From Candidatus Cloacimonadota bacterium (GTDB taxonomy: Bacteria > Cloacimonadota > Cloacimonadia > Cloacimonadales > Cloacimonadaceae): a DNA stretch of 22,433 nt. The translations under genes and the position numbers were made by a program. The stretch spans positions 1 to 22,433 of the forward strand of contig JAQUJJ010000056.1 of the NCBI GenBank assembly GCA_028681035.1, given 5' to 3'. The notes below the pieces were generated by a model. The model saw only the letters and a list, made by a program, of their open reading frames with translations, ran no database searches and was not told where the DNA came from. Below, piece after piece: positions 16,016-22,433 of the stretch (within the stretch, counting starts at the first letter, position 1; each line of letters opens with the position of its first letter).

Positions 16016-18409
16016 TTATAGTGAAAGAGCAGAGCCCGTATCTGAAGGGTTGAGGATGAATCCGGTTTCGCAACTATAGGCTTTTCTACATCCTTCAAGG
16101 GTAACGTAATACACATAGTCGTCCAACTTGTTAAAGTAGGACATTGCCATGCTGTAATTCTTTCGTTCAGAATCACTGAGATTTAATTGATATTTGGCAA
16201 GAAAGTTATATGCTTTTTTGAGGCTTAAGCGGGCTTGGGATTCTAAGTTTGGCGAGAGCTCATCATTATTTTTTAATTCTTCGCGTGCCAAGATGAGGTC
16301 ATCCATCGCAATTTGGGCATCCGGATCCAAAAGAATATACACAGAACTGGTGGCATACTGATCTTCGATAAGACGGAAAGCATCAATAGGAAGCTGTCCA
16401 ACGATATCTTGATCATAATTCAGCTCACTTATAGCATTTAACAGAGCTTTGGCCTCTGCTCCGAATTCAAGTTTCAGATAGTATTCCCGAATAAGATCAG
16501 CGAAGTTCAGGCTTTCCAATTCATCATATGGGAGCAGGGTTTCCCGGGTTTTTTCGATGAGGTATTTATCGTAAATTCTGGTAGAGTATTCTTTGCCATT
16601 CTCCCCCAAACGCAGCAGGTGCATTTCACCGCCCAAAACGCCCAGTTCGCCATGACGATTGCATCTTCCTGCCACCTGGATGATAGAGTCCAGCGGTCCC
16701 ATATCTCGATAGACACGGCAAAAACTGAGATCTACTCCTGCTTCAATGAGCTGGGTGGAGACCAGGAGAATTCGGCGTTTGTCATGAAGCGCATCATTGA
16801 TAGCCTTAATACGCTGAAGCCTGCATACTGGTGCATGGTAGGTGGTAAGACAAAAGACTGTGTAATCATCATGATACTGTTTTTTAAGCAGTTCAAAAAG
16901 ATTCAAGGCACTGCGCTTGGTATTCATTACAAAAAGCGCATTATCAGCTCCTGTGAGATTCAAGTCTTGTACAAAGTCCTCCAAAGTGCAGATATCTTTG
17001 TGAATATGAAGCTTAACCCTATTAAATACCGGGTGGTCGAAAAGCTGGGGCGGACTAATCTCCAAATAGCTTCCAGGTTCATAGATAAAAGGTTGTGTAG
17101 CAGTACAAGTAAGAATGTAGGTATCGAATCTTTGGGCTAAAACGGCAAAGATTCTGCGCAAGAGTGGATAATATTTGGGAGGCAAACATTGCACCTCATC
17201 CAAAAGCAGGATAGAGTTGATAATGTTATGAAGCTTGCGAACCATAGAATTACGAGATCCAATCAGAGAGTGAAAAAGCTGAACAAATGTGGAGACTACG
17301 CAAGCGGCGTTCCAAGAATCGGCAAGCAGATGGTCGTTCAAATAATCGTGATAATCGTAATCGTCACCTTGGTTTGGTCGGGAGTAATCCATTAGATGAT
17401 GATGCTTAAGTAAAAGATCATCGTTCTTGGAATCCAAACCATTGTTTTTAAAAATCTTGTCTATTACTTCGTGGTTTTGATCTATGATAGATGTATAGGG
17501 CAGACAGTAAATTACACGTCTTGGGTGGGATATGGCTGCTTGTAGTGCCTCGGCAAAACCCATACAAGCTAAGGTTTTGCCACTCCCGGTAGGCGCGCTC
17601 ATGGCAAAGCATCTGCTGCCAGAGGGCAGGAAATCCACATTTTCTGCTGCGTGTAACAATTCTCCACGAATCCTGTTTAAGTCATTATCCTCTTTATTAA
17701 AGCTCTGCAAATAAGCTTCAGGTGAATATGATATCTTTTGCTTAAGAGACTGATCAGAATTAAAGTCAATGCGCGCAGCATCATATTTATCAGCATCAAT
17801 CAAGGCGGAAAACAATAGATTCTGCAAGAAAAATCGTTCAATAGCGTCGTCCAGGTTTTCATAGGCCGTGAAATCTTCCAAATCAAAGCGCAATGTGCGA
17901 AGCTTATTCTTATCCAGATTAGGAAGAGTGATCTTGTGGCAGACGACGAAACTATCTAAATCCTCATCATGTGCGATCTGAGTCCTGATGTCTTCGTAAA
18001 TCTTGAGTGTATTTGCAATCAGTACGCCATCATCCAGACGCTCTGTACCAAAGGCACTGAGATTTCCATGATGCCTTTGGACAGCTTTGAAGCCTATGAG
18101 GGCAAAATCTTTCCAGCGTTCATCCTCTAAAAGATTGTAATATAGGATAATGGCGGAGATGAGGCTATGCCTAGTATAAGGTGATTTCCTGCCTCCGTGA
18201 ATGTAATCTTGGAAAAAAGAGCTGGCTTTGCCAAGATCGTGAAGCAAGCCAATACGGAAGGCAAGATCAGCCAGGGCATCTTTGCTAATTAATTGAGTAT
18301 AAAGAGAAAGCCTCTGAATACGAGCCTTAGACCCGGCAGCCACATTGCTGAGGTGAAGCGACAAAGGCTTTCTCTGATACTTTTTGAAGCTAGGGTGAGA
18401 TATGATCAT
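16016..18409 (-). CDS. cas3: Cas3 HD nuclease-helicase
   Basis: This 797-residue protein combines an N-terminal HD nuclease with a superfamily 2 helicase. It is the effector that Cascade recruits to unwind and degrade target DNA. HD-domain residues are visible as H57-D58 (LLHDLGK), H81 (RHS), H113-H114 (RHHGN) and D205/D207 (IDADKYD). Helicase motifs are Walker A SAPTGSGKT at about 271-279, a DEVQ motif II at 404-407 (in place of DEVH or DEAD), TCTAT at about 434-438, motif V STQLIEAGVD at 551-560 and motif VI QVAGRCNRHG at 578-587. All catalytic motifs appear intact. The ATG overlaps the cas5 stop by one base (TAATG), so it is cotranslated with the Cascade genes. The length is typical for type I-B. 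Confidence 0.97.
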   Translation of the reverse strand: MIISHPSFKKYQRKPLSLHLSNVAAGSKARIQRLSLYTQLISKDALADLAFRIGLLHDLGKASSFFQDYIHGGRKSPYTRHSLISAIILYYNLLEDERWKDFALIGFKAVQRHHGNLSAFGTERLDDGVLIANTLKIYEDIRTQIAHDEDLDSFVVCHKITLPNLDKNKLRTLRFDLEDFTAYENLDDAIERFFLQNLLFSALIDADKYDAARIDFNSDQSLKQKISYSPEAYLQSFNKEDNDLNRIRGELLHAAENVDFLPSGSRCFAMSAPTGSGKTLACMGFAEALQAAISHPRRVIYCLPYTSIIDQNHEVIDKIFKNNGLDSKNDDLLLKHHHLMDYSRPNQGDDYDYHDYLNDHLLADSWNAACVVSTFVQLFHSLIGSRNSMVRKLHNIINSILLLDEVQCLPPKYYPLLRRIFAVLAQRFDTYILTCTATQPFIYEPGSYLEISPPQLFDHPVFNRVKLHIHKDICTLEDFVQDLNLTGADNALFVMNTKRSALNLFELLKKQYHDDYTVFCLTTYHAPVCRLQRIKAINDALHDKRRILLVSTQLIEAGVDLSFCRVYRDMGPLDSIIQVAGRCNRHGELGVLGGEMHLLRLGENGKEYSTRIYDKYLIEKTRETLLPYDELESLNFADLIREYYLKLEFGAEAKALLNAISELNYDQDIVGQLPIDAFRLIEDQYATSSVYILLDPDAQIAMDDLILAREELKNNDELSPNLESQARLSLKKAYNFLAKYQLNLSDSERKNYSMAMSYFNKLDDYVYYVTLEGCRKAYSCETGFILNPSDTGSALSL

Positions 18410-19179
18410 TACAAAAAAGCTATTCTCGTTTTTGTTTCATTTTCAAGCTCAATGAGATCACTAAACTCACCGGTGAGGCGCATCCCTGTAGTTTCGATTA
18501 CGACGTCAGCAAAACGGACAGACTTTCTGAAGCTTTGTTTACCTTTTGTTTCCAAAGCCTGTTCCAAGGGTATCCGTTCGACATTGATACGAAATGAACT
18601 TGTATCAATATCTTTTACCCTATCTTTGTCTATAACAGAATCCACATAATCGGAAACTGCTACTACTTTCATATCGGCTGCGCTGTATTTATTCAGCAGT
18701 CTGATGCCAGCACGGAACTGACGCTGCCCCAGATAAACATCGAAACCAAGATTTTGCGAGACAATGCGCTCTTCCAAGGAATCCAAATCTGCATCACAAC
18801 CTTGTTTATAGCCCAGATATACAATCCAGGCCAGCTCTTTCCCAACGGCGGGCATCAAGAGCTCCAATCGGCATTGCTTGTGCTGAGAGACGTTATTGAT
18901 ACATTTATCGTCACCCACATAGTTCGTAGTAAAGAACTGCTTGCGAAATTCAGCTCCAGGGGGCAAAGCAATAGCCACACCCAAGTTAGCCGAATTAAGG
19001 GTATTGTAATAAGAATCCCGGGGTAGCTTCAATATAGAGGCTACCAGACCGCAGATACCAGTTCTTGGTGGAATGTTGTAGGTAAGCGAAGACGCATTAG
19101 TATAAAACTTACGAAAATGCGCCAGCTTGCCGGACAGCTCCACTTCCAAGATAGTATCAAAGCTTTGTAGATCATTCAT
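18409..19179 (-). CDS. cas5: Cas5b, Cascade subunit capping the crRNA handle
   Basis: This 256-residue protein has the Cas5 N-terminal pattern at about residues 17-50 (GKLAHFRKFYTN, SSLTY, PPRTGICGLVASIL), typical of type I-B Cas5. Cas5 is a RAMP-fold protein that binds the 5' handle of the crRNA, here GUUGAAAC, and anchors the Cas7 backbone and Cas8. The start is supported by AGGGGGA (19184-19190 on the complement) four bases before ATG. It begins 12 bp after the cas7 stop and ends by overlapping the cas3 start. I saw no truncation or missing segment. Confidence 0.93.
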   Translation of the reverse strand: MNDLQSFDTILEVELSGKLAHFRKFYTNASSLTYNIPPRTGICGLVASILKLPRDSYYNTLNSANLGVAIALPPGAEFRKQFFTTNYVGDDKCINNVSQHKQCRLELLMPAVGKELAWIVYLGYKQGCDADLDSLEERIVSQNLGFDVYLGQRQFRAGIRLLNKYSAADMKVVAVSDYVDSVIDKDRVKDIDTSSFRINVERIPLEQALETKGKQSFRKSVRFADVVIETTGMRLTGEFSDLIELENETKTRIAFL

Positions 19180-19191
19180 GATGTCCCCCTA

Positions 19192-20064
19192 TTATAGAAG
19201 GGATAACTCATGTTTCCATTCTTGATTTACAAAGATTTTATCGAAATCCGGAATATCGAGTTCATCGTCCTTGAAATAATGGATTTTTTGGATTTTATCC
19301 TTGTTCTTGGCAAGGTAAGTCGCGAGAGGATTGATATCAAGATAGTAGTCTTCCGGTTTGCGAATAAGACGCAGATTGTTTTTGATCTGATCATTTGCTG
19401 AATCCACTGAAATCATGGAACGGAGATCTTTCAAAAACTGCTCTTTATTCTTCAGTTCAATCCTCAGATAAAGCCTTGGATACTGTCCAATTTTGGATCT
19501 CGTACGAGCTAAGGGAATGCCTCTTAAAATTGCCTCATCAAAGAGGATAATATCTTCTTCCTTCAATTGTGTATTTTCGGAGGCATTTGCATTGATGCTG
19601 CCAGAAAAAGCGATCAGTGAATAGTGTAAACGGTAATCCTTACCTACACCCTTTCCAGAGGCAAAACTGGAAGTGATTGTGCTGCTATCCACCGGTTCCA
19701 CAGGATGCAGAGAGTAGCCCCAATTGAACTGAACGGGGCCGGTATAGTGCCCGGCCACGGTATCCTTCTCAGCAGTAACTGCTCCAAAGAGGCGAACGTC
19801 GATAAGGTCTGTATGTGATAGTTTCAATTCCTTAATCTGCTTATTTCTGTCTTCAGCACTTTGGGCGTTAGCGGTTATAAAGATATCTTTGCCTTTGATT
19901 GTTTCCAGATAGTCTCGGATATACCGTTTGAGGCGCACGTCCGACACCAGATTAGTATAGGTATCATAATCCATGCGCGGTTTATTCTCATTGTCCATAT
20001 CCCCATTGGGGTTACACATTTGAGCATCATAAAGGAAGAGTATTTCGGAATTGCTGTTAATCAT
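19192..20064 (-). CDS. cas7: Cas7b (Csh2-type), Cascade backbone
   Basis: From start MINSNSEIL this is 290 residues. Csh2-type Cas7 hallmarks are visible: NPNGD at 18-22 within DAQMCNPNGDMDNENKPR, SDVRLKRYIRDYL near 41-53, DVRLFGAV near 90, and FNWGYSLHPV further on. Cas7 copies polymerise along the spacer part of the crRNA and make up most of Cascade. A longer reading frame begins at 20115, but its extra 17 residues (rich in K and R) lie within the cas8b coding end. The start at 20064 is preferred because AGGAGG (20071-20076 on the complement) sits six bases before it and the family usually begins just before this strand. With this start it overlaps cas8b by 8 bp. Confidence 0.95.
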   Translation of the reverse strand: MINSNSEILFLYDAQMCNPNGDMDNENKPRMDYDTYTNLVSDVRLKRYIRDYLETIKGKDIFITANAQSAEDRNKQIKELKLSHTDLIDVRLFGAVTAEKDTVAGHYTGPVQFNWGYSLHPVEPVDSSTITSSFASGKGVGKDYRLHYSLIAFSGSINANASENTQLKEEDIILFDEAILRGIPLARTRSKIGQYPRLYLRIELKNKEQFLKDLRSMISVDSANDQIKNNLRLIRKPEDYYLDINPLATYLAKNKDKIQKIHYFKDDELDIPDFDKIFVNQEWKHELSLL

Positions 20065-22072
20065 TTTCTGCCTCCTGGCTTTTTTCTTTGTTACTTTCTT
20101 TCTTTCTGCTTTCAATTATACTGATATAGCTGTTATAGGCCCGACCACTCAGGATGTGAAATACCACTTCTTCGGGACTGAACAAACTGTTTTCGATACC
20201 ATTAATGCACTCGCGGTAATAGGCATCCGTAATGGGGTCATTATATACTTCCCAGATTTGGCGCATATCATCCATTATAGCCATCACAGATTTCACTTTT
20301 TGTAAGGGAATACCCCGCAGATTGAGCTTGTAGATGGCGGTTCTTTTGATTCCTTTTTTGCGTTGTTCATTCTCAATACTGGAGATATACCAACCTAGGA
20401 TAAACAGGCCTTGAGCATGCTTGCTTTTCCCATATATCTCAGCGTTATTCTCAAAATAATCGAGCAGTTTAGAATTCTCGAGAGCGGTGGTCATAGGTTT
20501 GTGGGTCATAAGGTTTTCCTCCATACTTTTGATACCTCTTATTTGCTGAAAGTTCAATAAATGTCTTAGGTAGATGTTCATCACATAAGGTGAGAGATTG
20601 AGACTGTAGGCAGACTGATCTCCGAGGTGATTGAGCTTGCGAGAAAATATATCTACAAAGCTCTTGATCAGCAGATTATAATCGAAGCTCTGAGAATAAA
20701 GATAGGTGGAGAGCAGACTGAGCATATCCCGGTTGATCTTCCGATTGATCTTTTCGTATTCCTTAGGCTTTAGTTTGGAGCAAGTTTCCTTAGAAGGCAA
20801 AAGCAGGAAGCGTAGGTTTTCGAAAGAAAGGCTATAGTCGTAATTAAAAAGATCAACTAAATGATGTTCCAGAGTTAGCTGATCCAAATTTTCTGTTTTC
20901 TCTACCAGAGAGTCTATGCTAATGCCCTTGATTAATCTGTTTACAATATACTCATTGCTGGTTGGTTTGGGCTTAATGCCAAAAAATAAAGAGAACTTGC
21001 TCAAACGAGATTGGATATCCCTGACTAATCCCAAACCAATTTTGTGTTCTTCACCTGAGCGGCGACGCAAAAGACCAATAATTGCATGCAAATTATTTGG
21101 GTTAATTAGTTGTTCATCAGTACCTTGAGCAGTATCCAATTCTGGTAAGACTATACAATTCAGCCCCAATAGATATGTGCTTAACTGGGTCCCAGCATAC
21201 TGTGTTCCCACTATCACTTCATCATAGCACCTCTGACACATGGAAAAGGCTGTATAATTACGATTTTTAGCTCCACTGTCAAAGAAATACGGATTTGTTG
21301 TCCCATAAAACTTCTGTTTGAGTGAAACGTCTTTTGCGAGATTGCTAAAGGTAGAACAGATGTGACAAGCGCCCTTTGTCTTGGGTGCAATAAACTGCCT
21401 ATCTACAAAATGATAGTATAAAACATCCAAATAGCAGGATGAAACTTCATCAAGCTCGTGCATATATTTACCATCAATAGTAAGAGCAAAGGCATGCTTA
21501 TTTACAGGAATGAAGTCCATATCCTTTTCAAAGTATTTCTTCACCGCAGTCAGGTCTGTTTGTAGAGGAAAGCCCGCTCTCTGTTCATCTGGGAACAATT
21601 CAGGCTTTGGCCAGATTCCCGATGCATCTTCCAAGAAGAAGTCTTCACGTATCTTCTGTAGATATTTTATGCTGTCATCAGCCTTGTCAGGATCACTCCA
21701 TTGGATTTTTCTAACGTTTTTTTGTATGTATCCCAACAGATCAAAGGAAAGGATAGATTTATAGCCTATATGGGTAGCATAGATATTTGAATCTGCCGAA
21801 GCATAGTTTTTCAAGATAAGGTACTGTGTGCATGCGCCTGCATCTATTTGAGCGCCACGCGAAAATTCAATCGTGTTTCTTTTTGTGTCCAGGTTCATCG
21901 TCACAATCCTACCGTACTGGGTTTCGTCCTTCCTTTTTTCTTTATAGCTAAAGGATGAAACTTCCGCACAAAATTGCTGGATGATATACTTCTTTTGCTC
22001 AGCAGGCGTCAAGTTTTGAAAGCCATCGCTATTCATCCGAATCTCACCAATGTAGCGATAAGTTGTAATCAT
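20057..22072 (-). CDS. cas8b: Cas8b (Csh1 / TM1802-like), Cascade large subunit
   Basis: This 671-residue protein has the position, size and zinc-finger layout of type I-B Cas8b. Two CxxC pairs are visible, C236/C239 (ACHICS) and C279/C282 (CQRC), likely binding zinc. The large subunit recognises the PAM and stabilises the target R-loop. No separate small-subunit gene is seen. In some type I-B systems a small subunit is made from an internal start in cas8, which cannot be judged here. The ATG overlaps the cas6 stop in an ATGA, with AGGAGG (22077-22082 on the complement) just upstream. A second Met at residue 13 is a weaker alternative. The C-terminus is lysine- and glutamate-rich and overlaps the cas7 start. 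Confidence 0.92.
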   Translation of the reverse strand: MITTYRYIGEIRMNSDGFQNLTPAEQKKYIIQQFCAEVSSFSYKEKRKDETQYGRIVTMNLDTKRNTIEFSRGAQIDAGACTQYLILKNYASADSNIYATHIGYKSILSFDLLGYIQKNVRKIQWSDPDKADDSIKYLQKIREDFFLEDASGIWPKPELFPDEQRAGFPLQTDLTAVKKYFEKDMDFIPVNKHAFALTIDGKYMHELDEVSSCYLDVLYYHFVDRQFIAPKTKGACHICSTFSNLAKDVSLKQKFYGTTNPYFFDSGAKNRNYTAFSMCQRCYDEVIVGTQYAGTQLSTYLLGLNCIVLPELDTAQGTDEQLINPNNLHAIIGLLRRRSGEEHKIGLGLVRDIQSRLSKFSLFFGIKPKPTSNEYIVNRLIKGISIDSLVEKTENLDQLTLEHHLVDLFNYDYSLSFENLRFLLLPSKETCSKLKPKEYEKINRKINRDMLSLLSTYLYSQSFDYNLLIKSFVDIFSRKLNHLGDQSAYSLNLSPYVMNIYLRHLLNFQQIRGIKSMEENLMTHKPMTTALENSKLLDYFENNAEIYGKSKHAQGLFILGWYISSIENEQRKKGIKRTAIYKLNLRGIPLQKVKSVMAIMDDMRQIWEVYNDPITDAYYRECINGIENSLFSPEEVVFHILSGRAYNSYISIIESRKKESNKEKSQEAEND

Positions 22073-22433
22073 TTTTCCTCCTTTTGTCTCTGCACCACTC
22101 CAAAGCCCCGGGCACTTTGTTTGCCCAGAGCCAGATAATCCGGAATCATAAAGTTCACCGTGAATTCTCCGGTAAAGCAGTGCATGGGGATATTGTGAAA
22201 ATTGCGTGATACGGGCTTGAACCAGCCATCTACCTCAAGGGCTTCAAAGTCCGGAATCGTATAGGCAAAAGCCTTGGATAGGGTAAGCAGATTTCCCCTG
22301 AGAATCTGCTTGAGGCGTTTCTTTTGGTCCATGCTGTTCATCTTGATATAGTCACGATAGTTTTCCTGGTTCAGCGCCATCCAGACCGAGCTGAAACGGT
22401 AATCCTGAAAGCTGTCTGTTTGCCCAAAATCTG
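22069..22433 (-). CDS. cas6: Cas6 crRNA-processing endoribonuclease, C-terminal part
   Basis: The reading frame is open through the right edge, so the N-terminal half lies outside the window. The Met at 22380 is probably internal, since in-frame residues before it (QDYRFSSVW) continue without a stop. About 120 residues are visible. They end in the glycine-rich segment ALGKQSARGFGVVQ that marks the C-terminal RAMP domain of Cas6, which in the family contacts the crRNA near the cut site. Cas6 cuts pre-crRNA within the repeat to leave the 8-nt handle. The catalytic residues, usually an N-terminal His, cannot be checked. It is the most upstream gene seen, and the operon promoter is therefore also outside the window. 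Confidence 0.9.
   Translation of the reverse strand, partial: DFGQTDSFQDYRFSSVWMALNQENYRDYIKMNSMDQKKRLKQILRGNLLTLSKAFAYTIPDFEALEVDGWFKPVSRNFHNIPMHCFTGEFTVNFMIPDYLALGKQSARGFGVVQRQKEEK

Larger units (their letters stand above)
14076..22433 (-). other. Type I-B cas operon: cas6-cas8b-cas7-cas5-cas3-cas1-cas2-cas4
   Basis: Eight genes run head to tail toward the array. Junctions are cas6/cas8b 4-bp overlap (ATGA), cas8b/cas7 8-bp overlap, cas7/cas5 12-bp gap, cas5/cas3 1-bp overlap (TAATG), cas3/cas1 2-bp gap, cas1/cas2 1-bp overlap (TAATG) and cas2/cas4 4-bp gap. No room is left for internal promoters outside coding sequence, so one transcript is likely. All interference and adaptation genes of type I-B are present, and every catalytic motif that can be inspected is intact. 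No extra ancillary gene is found between them. Confidence 0.93.

Noticed and set aside
16014..16073. Longer N-terminus for Cas1 starting at 16073
   Set aside because: It would overlap cas3 by 58 bp, and Cas1 proteins normally begin at the strand encoded from 16013.
16619..17714. Plus-strand open frames opposite cas3
   Set aside because: They lie wholly within cas3 coding sequence, whose helicase motifs are intact, and have no independent support.
20065..20115. Longer N-terminus for Cas7 starting at 20115
   Set aside because: The extra residues overlap the end of cas8b, and the strong AGGAGG site points to the start at 20064.
14076..22433. A novel effector, toxin or transposon-associated gene within the cas operon
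   Set aside because: All eight frames match standard type I-B proteins and junctions leave no room for another gene. No Tn7-like genes, reverse transcriptase or Cas9/Cas12 were seen.

Overview
The window is a complete-looking bacterial type I-B CRISPR-Cas locus. It consists of one very long CRISPR array (187 repeats and 186 spacers, about 13.8 kb, 124-13893), a 182-bp leader (13894-14075) and an eight-gene cas operon (14076 to the right edge). Everything is expressed from the minus strand. The organism cannot be named from this sequence. The cas genes show ordinary bacterial Shine-Dalgarno sites and tight operon packing, and the Cas8b (Csh1-like), Cas7b (Csh2-like) and Cas5b proteins are of the kind found in anaerobic bacteria. 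An uncultured or anaerobic bacterium is plausible, but this is only a guess.

Layout from left to right. Bases 1-123 lie outside the array and carry a 15-bp direct repeat that resembles the repeated ends of IS21-type insertion elements. They abut a terminal repeat that has lost its first four bases. Bases 124-13893 are the array. Its 38-bp repeat reads GTTTCAACCC... on the + strand, so the crRNA-sense repeat ends in GTTGAAAC, the usual type I-B 5' handle. The leader and newest spacers are on the right, the oldest on the left. The array falls into three sharply bounded blocks that differ only at two adjacent repeat bases: 52 oldest repeats end AAAGAC, 103 middle repeats end AAATGC, and the 32 newest end AAAGAC again. 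Spacer content changes at the first junction too. About 19 of the oldest 51 spacers belong to one family of related GC-rich modules, and I saw none of these in the later blocks.

The operon, in its own 5'-3' direction (right to left), is cas6 (cut by the window edge), cas8b, cas7, cas5, cas3, cas1, cas2, cas4, followed by the leader. Junctions overlap by 1-8 bp or are separated by 2-12 bp, so the genes are almost certainly cotranscribed and partly translationally coupled. Cas6 would cut the pre-crRNA inside the repeats. Cas8b, Cas7 and Cas5 would form Cascade with the crRNA. Cas3 supplies HD nuclease and helicase activity. Cas1, Cas2 and Cas4 acquire spacers. All visible catalytic motifs are intact, so the system looks functional.

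I found no unknown effector gene. The points of interest are the three-block repeat switch, the spacer family sampling one repetitive target in both orientations, recurrent spacers that share the PAM-side boundary, spacers from pentapeptide-repeat genes, the possible truncation of the array by an insertion element, and the placement of cas4 last in the operon.
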